NCBI GenBank assembly: GCA_022801715.1
Contig: JAAWSV010000021.1
Location: forward strand, 1 to 41,690
Source of the DNA: Oscillospiraceae bacterium
GTDB lineage: Bacteria; Bacillota; Clostridia; Oscillospirales; Oscillospiraceae
Length of the DNA: 41,690 bases
Direction: 5' to 3'
A program made the translations under genes and the position numbers. The stretch's first letter is position 1. Each line of letters opens with the position of its first letter. Of the stretch, positions 34,976-41,690 are shown one piece after another. The notes beneath the pieces were generated by a model. That model searched no databases, was not told the DNA's origin, and saw only the letters and a list, made by a program, of their open reading frames with translations.

Positions 34976-35548
34976 ATGGAACAGATCAACACCACTACCC
35001 CCGCCCAGATGGACATCGACTGGAGCGGCGAGGTGCGCTACCCCGACGTGCCCTCCCCCGGCGCCACCGCCCCCGCCCAGACAGTAGAGGAGACCCAGGT
35101 CACCGTCACCACCCCGGCGGCCCCGACGGCCCCAGCGGCCCCGGCGGCGCCGGTGGTCCAAGCGGTCCAAGGGGCCTCGCCCTACTACCACCTGGCCTAT
35201 GACGAGCTGCGCCGGGAGGATTTTCCCGCCGCCCCCGCCCGGGACCCCTTGGACCTGGAGAACCCGGTATCCCAGGAGGTGATGGCCAATCCCACCAGCA
35301 ACTCGGAGGTCTATCAGGCGTCCATGAAGAGCCTGCTGGCGCGGAACATCGGCTACTACGTGGTGGCCACCTTCCAGATCGGCAGTCAGGGCACGGTGTC
35401 CGTGCCGGGTTTCCTCTACACCGTGGGCAACGACTACATCGTACTCTACCAGCCGGATAAGGGCCGCTTCGTCACCGGCGACTTCTACGCCCTGAAGTTC
35501 GTGGACTTCCACCAGACCCAGAGCCTGCCCCAGAACTACCCCGGCTGA
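34976..35548 (+). CDS. gerQ: GerQ-like spore coat protein
   Basis: 190 residues from ATG 34976, behind AAAGGAG. The first 75 residues are Pro/Ala/Thr-rich (AAPTAPAAPAAP). The C-terminal part, ARNIGYYVVATFQIGSQG and GNDYIVLYQPDKGRF, follows the GerQ pattern in which Asn-x-Gly, a central Gly-x-Asp-x-Ile and a Pro-x-x-Gly turn are kept. GerQ is needed for CwlJ to reach the coat in Bacillus, and the two genes are neighbours there too. The match is from a short domain, so the name is probable rather than sure. Confidence 0.75.
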   Translation: MEQINTTTPAQMDIDWSGEVRYPDVPSPGATAPAQTVEETQVTVTTPAAPTAPAAPAAPVVQAVQGASPYYHLAYDELRREDFPAAPARDPLDLENPVSQEVMANPTSNSEVYQASMKSLLARNIGYYVVATFQIGSQGTVSVPGFLYTVGNDYIVLYQPDKGRFVTGDFYALKFVDFHQTQSLPQNYPG

Positions 35549-35574
35549 GGCGGGAGCGCCTCGCCTGTCAAAAG

Positions 35575-35597
35575 CCTCGCCGCCGGCGAGGTTTTTT
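35575..35597 (+). terminator. Intrinsic terminator after gerQ
   Basis: CCTCGCC (35575-35581), loop GCC, GGCGAGG (35585-35591), then T6. Confidence 0.9.
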
Positions 35598-35679
35598 GAC
35601 AGATCGGGACAAATTTGCCGCCGCAGACTCCAATTTACCGCTGCGCCGAAGCCTTTTTCCCCCGATTTCCTTTTTTTGC

Positions 35680-35725
35680 TTGACAAATGCCCCCATGTAG
35701 TATATAGTTCACTTTGTGAATTATA
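35680..35725 (+). promoter_or_regulatory. degV promoter with dyad operator over the -10 box
   Basis: TTGACA at 35680-35685, a 17-base spacer and TATAGT at 35703-35708. TATAGTTCAC (35703-35712) and GTGAATTATA (35716-35725) form an inverted repeat with 9 of 10 bases paired around TTT. The shape fits a MarR- or TetR-sized repressor site; no such regulator gene is beside it. The leader between here and ATG 35846 shows nothing else clear. Confidence 0.7.
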
Positions 35726-35845
35726 TGGCTGTCATCCAACGTCCCGCCGCGGCGGGCGCCGGGGGAGGGGAGAGCCGCCCCTCCGCCGCCCTTTGACGGC
35801 CCCTCTGTTTTCCCACTTACTACATAGACCATGGAGGTATCAGAC

Positions 35846-36691
35846 ATGGCTTTGCGCATTATTACGGACTCCGCATCGGACCTGCCCGCCGCCAAGGCGG
35901 AGCGGAAGCGGGTGGAGGTGGTGCCCCTGACGGTCCAGTTCGGGCCGGCCACCTACTACGACGGCAAGACCCTGACCAACGATCTGTTCTATAAGCTGCT
36001 CACCGCCGGGGAGTACCATCCCACCACGGCCCAGCCCTCGCCGGAGGCCTTCTTGAAGCTCTTCGAGGCCGCCCGGGCCCAGGGGGATGAGGTGCTGTGC
36101 ATCCTGCTGGCCTCCAAGCTCAGCGGCACCTACCAGAGCGCCAGCATCGCAAGGGGGATGTGCGGCGGCGAGGGGATTTACATCGTGGACAGCGCCACCG
36201 CCTCCGGGGGCATCCAGATCCTCCTCAACTACGCCTGCAAGCTCCGGGACGGCGGCTTGGGGGGCGCGGACATCGCCGCCGCGCTGGAGCGGGTGCTCCC
36301 CCGCATCCGGGCCTACGCGGTGGTGGACACGCTGGAGTACCTGCGCAAAGGGGGGCGGCTCAGTACCGCCCAGGCGGTTATTGGCACCGTGTCCCGCCTC
36401 AAGCCGGTGATCTGCGTCCACGACGGGGCGGTGACGGTGGCCTCCAAGGCCTTCGGACAGACGGCGGCGGTGAAGCAGCTCTTAAAGCTCATCGGACAGC
36501 ACCCGGTGGACGACACCTTCCCCTCCTACTTCGTTTACACCGACAGCGACGCCATGTTGGACAGCTTCGCCGAGCTCCTCCGGGGGGCCGGACTGCTGCC
36601 CACCAGGATGCACACCTGCGGGCTGGGGGCCACCTTGGGTACCCACGTGGGCCCCGGGGCCTTCGGGCTCATCTATATGGCGGCGGAGTAG
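35846..36691 (+). CDS. DegV-family fatty-acid-binding protein
   Basis: 281 residues from ATG 35846, chosen over the in-frame ATG 35831 because GGAGG at 35833-35837 lies correctly before it. LRIITDSASDLPAAK, PTTAQPSPEAF, SGTYQSASIA, LEYLRKGGRLSTAQA and GTHVGPGAFG are the family marks. DegV/FakB proteins hold a fatty acid so that the FakA kinase can phosphorylate it for use in phospholipids. No fakA is in the window. The gene stands alone, with its own promoter and a likely operator. Confidence 0.94.
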   Translation: MALRIITDSASDLPAAKAERKRVEVVPLTVQFGPATYYDGKTLTNDLFYKLLTAGEYHPTTAQPSPEAFLKLFEAARAQGDEVLCILLASKLSGTYQSASIARGMCGGEGIYIVDSATASGGIQILLNYACKLRDGGLGGADIAAALERVLPRIRAYAVVDTLEYLRKGGRLSTAQAVIGTVSRLKPVICVHDGAVTVASKAFGQTAAVKQLLKLIGQHPVDDTFPSYFVYTDSDAMLDSFAELLRGAGLLPTRMHTCGLGATLGTHVGPGAFGLIYMAAE

Positions 36692-36756
36692 GGCGGCCGC
36701 CGGGGGCGGTCTCATTATGCACAAAAAATCATGTTAATTTTTTGTCGTATTGCGAA

Positions 36757-36785
36757 TTGCAAAACCGCCGGGGCTGTGGTATGAT
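36757..36785 (+). promoter_or_regulatory. Promoter of the flotillin gene
   Basis: TTGCAA at 36757-36762, a 17-base spacer and TATGAT at 36780-36785, directly upstream of the Mn2+ riboswitch. Confidence 0.7.
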
Positions 36786-36794
36786 AAAAACATC

Positions 36795-36903
36795 AAAAGG
36801 GAGTAGTTCCACCCCCCGGGAAATGGGTGGCGCGCGCTCGTCAAGACGGCCAGAATTGGTCCGGGCGGTGCGGAAATCGAGAGATTTTAACGAGACTTTT
36901 ACC
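36795..36903 (+). promoter_or_regulatory. yybP-ykoY (Mn2+) riboswitch
   Basis: The conserved 5' part AAAAGGGAGTAG (36795-36806) and 3' part CGAGACTTTTACC (36891-36903) match the class, and CGTCAAGACGG in the middle provides the conserved GTCA. P1 can form from AAAAG (36795-36799) and CTTTT (36896-36900). Two hairpin legs fit between them. The class binds Mn2+ and often controls exporters and metal-handling membrane proteins. Confidence 0.85.
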
Positions 36904-36924
36904 GCTGGGTAAAAGTCTCGTTTT
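36889..36924 (+). terminator. Riboswitch-controlled terminator before the flotillin gene
   Basis: Arms 36889-36903 and 36908-36922 pair perfectly over 15 bases, then TT. The left arm includes CTTTT of aptamer P1, so a formed aptamer prevents termination: Mn2+ should switch the gene on. Confidence 0.88.
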
Positions 36925-37008
36925 CTCATAGTTCCGCGGCTCCCCGATGAGTTTGCCGGCAAAACCATTCCTATGGTACAAGACAAAAAAATTTAGGAGG
37001 AAAAGAAC

Positions 37009-38526
37009 ATGTTAGACATTTTGCTGAAGTTCCTGCCCGTCATTGTCGTGGTGGTCCTGGTTCTGCTGCTGTTTTTCCTCGGCTATCTGAAGGCGCCGCC
37101 GGACACGGCGTACATCATCTCCGGCCTGGGGAAAAAGCGCATTCTCATTGGCCGTGCGGGCTGGCGGGTGCCCTTCTTCGAGCGGGTGGATAAACTGAGC
37201 CTGCGTGTGATGCAGGTGGACGTCAAGACCAGCGAGGCGGTGCCCACCAACGAGTTCATCAACGTCACCGTGGACGGCGTGGCCAATATCAAGATCTCCT
37301 CCAACCCGGAGCTGCTCAAAAAGGCCGCCGAGGCCCTGCTGGGGATGCGCCAGCAGGAGCTGATCAGCCTGGTGACGCAGGTTCTGGAGGGCAACATGCG
37401 CGAGATTGTGGGCAGCGTGGGGCTCAAGGAGATGGTGCAGGACCGCCAGGGCGTGGCCAAGAAGATCACGGAGAACGTGGTCCCCGACATGCAGAAGTTA
37501 GGTATTGAGGTGGTGAACTTCAACATCCAGAACTTCAAGGACGGGGCGGGCACCATTGAGAACATGGGTATTGACAACGTGGAGCAGATCCGCAAGAACG
37601 CCCAGATTGCCAAGGCCAACGCCCAGCGTGACATCGCCATCGCCACCTCCCAGGCCCAGCAGGAGGCCAACGCCGTGAAGGTGCAGGCGGAGAAGATGAT
37701 CGCCGAGCAGAACGCGGAGCTGGCGGTCCAGCAGGCAGAGATGCAGGTCCGGGCGGACACCAAGAAGGCCGAGGCCGACGCCGCCTACTCCATCCAGCAG
37801 GAGGAGCAAAGGAAGACCATCGAGGTCACCCGCACCAGCGCCGACATTGCCAAGAAGGAGAAGGAGGCGGAGCTGGCGGAGAAGGAGATCGCCCTGAAGG
37901 AGCGCCAGCTGGACGCGGAGATCCGCAAGCAGGCCGACGCCATGAAGTACCAAGCGGAGAAGCAGGCGGAGGCCGAGCTGATCCGCCGGCAGAAGGAGGC
38001 GGAGGCCCAGCGGTTCAAGGCCGTGCAGGAGGCCGAGGCCCAGAAGTACCGGGTGATGCAGGAGGCCGAGGCCAAGAAGGCCGAGGCGGATGCCCAAAAG
38101 TACCGGGTGATCCAGGAGGCCGAGGCCAAAAAGGCCGAGGCGGAGGCCCTGCGCTTCTCCATGGAGCAGGAGGCCGAGGGCATCCGGGCCAAGGGCCTGG
38201 CGGAGGCGGAGGCCATCGAGAAGAAGGCCGAGGCCCAGAAGAAGATGGGCGAGGCGTCGGTGCTGGAGATGTACCTCACCGCTCTCCCCGAGGTGGTGAA
38301 GAACGCGGCGTCCCCCTTGGCCCAGACGGAGAAGATTGTCATGTACGGCGACGGCAACTCCACCAAGCTGGTCCGGGACGTGATGGCCAGCGCCAGCCAG
38401 ATTGTGGACGGCATGAAGGAGTCCACCGGGATCGACCTGAGCGCGGTGATCGCCGGCTTCGCCGGCGGCAGGGCCGCCGCCCAGCCGGAGAAGGCGCCGG
38501 AGGAGCGCCCTGTGGTGGAGCTCTAA
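37009..38526 (+). CDS. Flotillin-like SPFH protein (FloT/YqiK type)
   Basis: 505 residues. Membrane anchor at about 6-27, SPFH domain at about 30-200 (SEAVPTNEFINVTVDGVANIKI, LEGNMREIVGSV), then a long charged coiled coil with many Ala-Glu-Ala-Lys units from about 200 to 430, and a C-terminal flotillin part (LEMYLTALPEVVKNAASPLAQTEKIVMYGDGNS). Flotillins form membrane scaffolds; the Bacillus FloT is similar in length. A NfeD-like partner, usual for this family, is not seen. Within the coil, a 54-base unit occurs twice in tandem (38041-38094 and 38095-38148). The gene is single, with an Mn2+ riboswitch before it and a terminator after it, an unusual pairing that suggests a role in metal or envelope stress (inference). 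AGGAGG precedes ATG 37009. Confidence 0.93.
   Translation: MLDILLKFLPVIVVVVLVLLLFFLGYLKAPPDTAYIISGLGKKRILIGRAGWRVPFFERVDKLSLRVMQVDVKTSEAVPTNEFINVTVDGVANIKISSNPELLKKAAEALLGMRQQELISLVTQVLEGNMREIVGSVGLKEMVQDRQGVAKKITENVVPDMQKLGIEVVNFNIQNFKDGAGTIENMGIDNVEQIRKNAQIAKANAQRDIAIATSQAQQEANAVKVQAEKMIAEQNAELAVQQAEMQVRADTKKAEADAAYSIQQEEQRKTIEVTRTSADIAKKEKEAELAEKEIALKERQLDAEIRKQADAMKYQAEKQAEAELIRRQKEAEAQRFKAVQEAEAQKYRVMQEAEAKKAEADAQKYRVIQEAEAKKAEAEALRFSMEQEAEGIRAKGLAEAEAIEKKAEAQKKMGEASVLEMYLTALPEVVKNAASPLAQTEKIVMYGDGNSTKLVRDVMASASQIVDGMKESTGIDLSAVIAGFAGGRAAAQPEKAPEERPVVEL
38041..38148 (+). repeat. 54-base tandem duplication inside the flotillin coiled coil
   Basis: Units 38041-38094 and 38095-38148 differ at a few positions and encode QKYRVMQEAEAKKAEADA and QKYRVIQEAEAKKAEAEA. 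Confidence 0.85.
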
Positions 38527-38564
38527 GCGGGTATCTGGCTTGGACAGCAAGCCGCAAAACTGAC

Positions 38565-38597
38565 AGAGGAGAGGCCGGCAAAGCCGGCCTCTCCTCT
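38565..38597. terminator. Hairpin between convergent genes
   Basis: Arms 38565-38579 and 38583-38597 pair perfectly over 15 bases around AAA. It lacks strong T runs but sits between the ends of the flotillin gene and the minus-strand gene at 38603, so it may act for both. Confidence 0.75.
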
Positions 38598-38602
38598 ATC
38601 GC

Positions 38603-39142
38603 TCACAGCTGCGTCAAATTGTTGAATAGGTAGTTGCTTTCTCTCCAGTTCTCCAGATAAATACGCGCATCATCGTGGGAACCAAGCCCGTCATATCCTC
38701 CAACATACAGCGGCCTCCCGTTTCTCACAACCCACTGCAATCCATGCTCCGGTTCCCACGCGCATTCTGAAAAAACAGATATTGAGCAGCATCCCGCCAT
38801 CTCTTTATCAATATACAGTTCCACCGGGATGATATAGGGCAGAATGTTCGTGGCCACATGCAATTCCTTTGGGTATTCCATATTCTCAAACGCAAACATA
38901 AATGTAAGCGGCTCTCCATGACACCTTTCCGCGTCATAGAAAAAACGGATACTTGCCTCTAAGAGCTGTTCAACGCCTGATTGGTCCAAATGCAATAGCT
39001 GCGAAACACATTTTTCCGCGTACTCGGTTGAAACGTCAGCACCCTTGCCCCATCGAACCTTCACTTCGCACCCAAAGAGGGGCCAATAGATTGTTCCGGT
39101 CAGCTTATAATAGTTGTCAGCAGCTTTTATTTCTGTAATCAT
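38603..39142 (-). CDS. Unknown soluble protein of atypical base composition
   Basis: 179 residues from ATG 39142; an in-frame ATG 39181 would overlap the MATE gene's end, and GGGGAAG before 39142 fits a ribosome site. I do not recognise a family. The sequence has an N-terminal beta-like part (YYKLTGTIYWPLFGCEVKVRWG), helices in the middle and a C-terminal HDDARIYLENWRESNYLFNN. No signal peptide or membrane segment is evident. The gene is clearly less GC-rich than its neighbours, which suggests recent arrival. It is the last gene on the minus strand before the flotillin terminator. Confidence 0.7.
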   Translation of the reverse strand: MITEIKAADNYYKLTGTIYWPLFGCEVKVRWGKGADVSTEYAEKCVSQLLHLDQSGVEQLLEASIRFFYDAERCHGEPLTFMFAFENMEYPKELHVATNILPYIIPVELYIDKEMAGCCSISVFSECAWEPEHGLQWVVRNGRPLYVGGYDGLGSHDDARIYLENWRESNYLFNNLTQL

Positions 39143-39162
39143 AAATAGCTTCCCCGCATACC

Positions 39163-40521
39163 TTACCGCGCCTGCGCACACTCCGCCGAACTCCCCTCAT
39201 GCCAGCTCCCCCGCCGATAGAAGATCACGGACAAAACCGTGCCGATACTCCAGCCCACCGGCCAGGCGCACCAGATCCCCGTGGAGCCCCAAGCGAACAG
39301 GGCGGAGAACACATAGGCCAGCGTCACGCGCAGAATGAGGTCGCTGAAGGTGGCGGCCATAAAGCGCCGCATGGCCCCCGCCCCCCGGAGGACGCCATCG
39401 GCAATGAGCTTGGTGGAGACCACCAGATAGAAGGGCGTCACGATCCGCAGGAAGGCCGTCCCGGCGTGGAGGGCGTCCTGCGAGGGGTCCTCAATAAAGA
39501 GCCGGATCAGCGGCTCCCCACACAGAAGGTACAGCGCCAGAATGGGCACGCAGAGCAGATACACCATCTCCAGCCCCGCCCGGAACCCCTGACGCACCCG
39601 CTCCTTTTTCCCCGCGCCTATGTTCTGGGCCACGAAGTTGGACATGCCGTTGCCCAGAGTGGTAAAGGCGGTGATCACCATGTTGTTGAGCTTCACGGCG
39701 GCGGAGTACCCCGCCATAACGCCGCTGCCGTAGCTGTTGATAATCCCTTGGAGCACAATGTTCCCCACGGAGATAAAGCTCTGCTGGAGGATACTGGGAA
39801 CCGCCACAACGGCAATCTCCCGAAAGAGGGCCGGGGAGAACCGGGCGACCTTTCCGACATGGGGTACCGTCCTCAGCCGGCGGAGCACCGCCGTCACGGC
39901 CAAAAGGCAGCTGACCCCCTGACAGAGGAAGGTGGCCCAGGCCACGCCGTCCACTGCCATCCCCAAGCCCTTAACAAAGAGCACGTCCACGGCGATGTTA
40001 GCCGTAGAGCTGGCCGCCAGAAACAAAAAGGGCGTCTTGGAGTCCCCCATAGCGGAGAAGATGCCGGTGGAGATGTTGTAAAAGAACAAAAACGGCAGTC
40101 CGGCGATGTAGATACGCAAATAGAGCATACAGTCCTCAAAGATCTCCGCCGGCGTCAGAATCAGCCGCAGCAGTGCCGGACAGAGAAGGAAGCCCGCCCC
40201 CATCAGCACCAGACAGAGTACCCCGCTGGCAATAAAGGTGGTGCTCACCGCCGCCTTCATCCCCCGCCAATCCTTGGCCCCGAAGAGCCGGGATACCACC
40301 ACGGAGCAGCCGATATTGCACCCAAAGGCAAAGGCGATAAAGATCAGCGTCACCTCATAGGCATTGCCCACCGCGGCAAAGGCCCCCTCCCCCACAAACT
40401 TGCCCACCACCAGACTGTCGGCAATGTTGTAGAGCTGCTGAAAGAGGATACTGCCAAAGAGGGGAAGGGAAAACCGCCAAAGCGCGGCCCGAGGAGAGCC
40501 GATGGTCAGATCTTTGTTCAT
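39163..40521 (-). CDS. MATE-family multidrug exporter
   Basis: 452 residues from ATG 40521, preferred to the in-frame TTG 40533 because GGAG lies 6 bases before the ATG. About 12 membrane segments are visible. LPLFGSILFQQLYNIADSLVVGKFVGEGAFAAVGN at the start, the second-half counterpart GNIVLQGIINSYGS, and FVAQNIGAGKKERVRQGFRAG are MATE hallmarks. Such proteins export cationic drugs or metabolites using Na+ or H+ gradients. A LysR regulator is divergently transcribed from an interleaved promoter. Confidence 0.95.
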   Translation of the reverse strand: MNKDLTIGSPRAALWRFSLPLFGSILFQQLYNIADSLVVGKFVGEGAFAAVGNAYEVTLIFIAFAFGCNIGCSVVVSRLFGAKDWRGMKAAVSTTFIASGVLCLVLMGAGFLLCPALLRLILTPAEIFEDCMLYLRIYIAGLPFLFFYNISTGIFSAMGDSKTPFLFLAASSTANIAVDVLFVKGLGMAVDGVAWATFLCQGVSCLLAVTAVLRRLRTVPHVGKVARFSPALFREIAVVAVPSILQQSFISVGNIVLQGIINSYGSGVMAGYSAAVKLNNMVITAFTTLGNGMSNFVAQNIGAGKKERVRQGFRAGLEMVYLLCVPILALYLLCGEPLIRLFIEDPSQDALHAGTAFLRIVTPFYLVVSTKLIADGVLRGAGAMRRFMAATFSDLILRVTLAYVFSALFAWGSTGIWCAWPVGWSIGTVLSVIFYRRGSWHEGSSAECAQAR

Positions 40522-40559
40522 AGGAAACTCCAAGATTTTTTAATGAAGAATTCCCCCAC

Positions 40560-40588
40560 AGTATACCCCTTGCGCAGCATGATGTAAA
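40560..40588 (-). promoter_or_regulatory. MATE gene promoter
   Basis: On the minus strand TTTACA (40588-40583), a 17-base spacer and TATACT (40565-40560). It interleaves with the LysR promoter on the other strand. Confidence 0.7.
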
Positions 40589-40598
40589 GTGATAATAT
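40570..40598 (+). promoter_or_regulatory. LysR gene promoter
   Basis: TTGCGC at 40570-40575, a 17-base spacer and TAATAT at 40593-40598. Overlap with the MATE promoter means one bound regulator could affect both. Confidence 0.6.
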
Positions 40599-40642
40599 TC
40601 TATATCAGACATATTTATTTCTCATACCACAAGGGGGACGCT

Positions 40643-41530
40643 ATGATCAGCTTTGACTACTACCGGGTGTTCTGCTGCGCGGCGCGGCGGGGGAGCTTTA
40701 CGCGGGCGGCGGAGGAACTTCTCACCAGCCAGTCGGCGGTGAGCCACACCATTGCCGCCCTGGAGCAGCAGCTGGGGTGCCGGCTCTTCCTGCGGACTGG
40801 GCGGGGGATTGCGCTGACGGCGGAGGGGAGGCGGCTCTACGAGCTGGCGGAGAGCGGGTGCGAGCAGCTGCGGCGGGCGGAGGGGGAGATCACCCACGCG
40901 GTGAACCTGAACAGCGGCGTGGTGTACATAGGGGCCACAGAGACCGCCATGCGGTGCTTTCTGATCGGGGCCCTGGGGCGGTTTCACCAGCGGTACCCGG
41001 GGATCAAGTTCCGCATCACCAACGGCAGCTCCGGTGAGGCGGTGGAGGCTCTGCGTGCCGGGACGGTGGACCTGACGGTGGCGCCCACGCCTCTGCACCT
41101 GCGCCACCCGCTGTCCCAGCGGCCCCTGCGGCGGTTTCAGGATATTCTGGTGGCCGGCCCCCAGTTCGCCCCGCTGGCCCGGCGCCCCCTGTGCCTCTCG
41201 GAGCTGTCGGACTACCCCCTGATCTGTCTGGCCCGGGGCACCACCACCAGGGACTTTGTAGAGGACCTCTACCGCCGCCACGGCCTGACGCTCTCCGCGG
41301 ATATCGAGCCGGCCACCTCAGATTTAGTGCTGCCCTTGGTGCGGGAGAACTTAGGCCTGGGCTTCGTACCGGACATATTGGCCCAAGAGGCCCTGTCAAG
41401 CGGCGAAGTTTTCTCCCTGACCCTGCAGGAGCCCATCCCGCCCCGCTGGGTGTGCCTAGTGGTCAACAAGAGCCACCCGCTGAGCTTGGCGGCGGAGGCA
41501 TTTTTCAAGTTTCTTATCAGTGAGAAGTGA
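40643..41530 (+). CDS. LysR-family transcriptional regulator
   Basis: 295 residues from ATG 40643, with AAGGGGG before it. The N-terminal helix-turn-helix has FDYYRVFCCAARRGSFTRAAEELLTSQSAVSHTIAALEQ and GCRLFLRTGRGIALTAEG. Residues about 90-295 form the effector-binding domain. LysR regulators normally control the divergent neighbour, here the MATE exporter, and often themselves. The inducer is unknown. Confidence 0.95.
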   Translation: MISFDYYRVFCCAARRGSFTRAAEELLTSQSAVSHTIAALEQQLGCRLFLRTGRGIALTAEGRRLYELAESGCEQLRRAEGEITHAVNLNSGVVYIGATETAMRCFLIGALGRFHQRYPGIKFRITNGSSGEAVEALRAGTVDLTVAPTPLHLRHPLSQRPLRRFQDILVAGPQFAPLARRPLCLSELSDYPLICLARGTTTRDFVEDLYRRHGLTLSADIEPATSDLVLPLVRENLGLGFVPDILAQEALSSGEVFSLTLQEPIPPRWVCLVVNKSHPLSLAAEAFFKFLISEK

Positions 41531-41547
41531 GGCGTTAGAGGTGAAAA

Positions 41548-41564
41548 GTCCGGCTCCGCCGGAC
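41548..41564 (+). terminator. Short hairpin after the LysR gene
   Basis: GTCCGGC (41548-41554) pairs with GCCGGAC (41558-41564) around TCC. It is followed by AATTTG, so only a weak terminator, if one at all. Confidence 0.4.
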
Positions 41565-41610
41565 AATTTGAATAGTGCTGGCAGGGTGTGCTGGCGGTAA
41601 GGAGGATAGT

Positions 41611-41690
41611 GTGAAAGGAACCCAAGAGCCACATAGGGTATGCGCCTACGCGCAGCATTCTACAGGTTGCGGTGTAATAGAACGGGCGTT
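41611..41690 (+). CDS. Possible start of a gene cut by the window edge
   Basis: GTG 41611 follows AAGGAGG at 41599-41605 and the frame stays open to the edge. The 26 residues contain HRVCAYAQHST, recalling the RVCAYARVST start of serine recombinases. It is too short to be certain. Confidence 0.25.
   Translation, partial: MKGTQEPHRVCAYAQHSTGCGVIERA

Noticed and set aside
39199-40587. Plus-strand reading frame of 462 codons opposite the MATE gene
   Set aside because: It is a Pro/His/Gly-rich shadow of the 12-segment exporter on the minus strand.
1-41690. CRISPR arrays, tRNA, rRNA and insertion sequences
   Set aside because: I looked for regularly spaced repeats, tRNA-like cloverleaf ends and transposase motifs and saw none in the window.

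Overview
The window looks like the chromosome of a spore-forming, GC-rich member of the Clostridia, most like the Oscillospiraceae (Flavonifractor/Intestinimonas-type gut bacteria). This is inferred from GC-rich Firmicutes-style genes with strong Shine-Dalgarno sites, a cwlJ-gerQ spore germination pair, ZTP and Mn2+ riboswitches with Gram-positive-type terminators, a clostridial purine operon with a split PurH, and no outer-membrane genes. No 16S gene is present, so the placement is an inference from gene content.

Layout. 1-5541: end of an unrecognised gene, then four genes for a membrane Ser/Thr kinase with TPRs, a TPR lipoprotein, a small Pro/Gln-rich membrane protein and a zinc-ribbon/TPR/carboxypeptidase-regulatory-like membrane protein. 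5542-12557: a less GC-rich catabolic island with an argininosuccinate-lyase-like enzyme, a GntR/UTRA regulator, a TAXI-type TRAP uptake system and an opine-dehydrogenase-like enzyme. It has two copies of a candidate GntR operator and is closed by a perfect terminator. 12610-12927: a start-less reading frame, probably a gene remnant. 12933-15871 (minus): a multi-PAS sensor without an output domain, followed by a REC-GGDEF diguanylate cyclase. 16234-17278: a small helix-turn-helix-like protein convergent with a coiled-coil protein. 17411-20466: a BlaI-type repressor, an M56 membrane protease and a small membrane protein behind a promoter carrying two BlaI-type operators.

20539-34406: one purine operon, purE-C-F-M-N-O-B-H-(unknown)-D-L, coding for conversion of phosphoribosylamine to IMP plus the adenylosuccinate lyase step. 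It starts behind a ZTP/ZMP riboswitch whose 3' half merges into an intrinsic terminator. IMP cyclohydrolase is supplied by a PurO-type enzyme because PurH has only the AICAR transformylase domain. 34475-35597: cwlJ-gerQ with a mother-cell sigma-like promoter. 35680-36691: a DegV protein with a dyad over its -10 box. 36757-38597: a flotillin-like protein behind a yybP-ykoY (Mn2+) riboswitch. 38603-39142 (minus): an AT-richer unknown gene. 39163-41530: a MATE exporter and a LysR regulator divergently transcribed from interleaved promoters. The last 160 bases hold a small hairpin and possibly the first codons of another gene.

The items I judge most worth following are the opine/lyase island, the flotillin under an Mn2+ riboswitch, the ZTP riboswitch with a very long internal linker, and the BlaI/M56 system that lacks a beta-lactam sensor domain.
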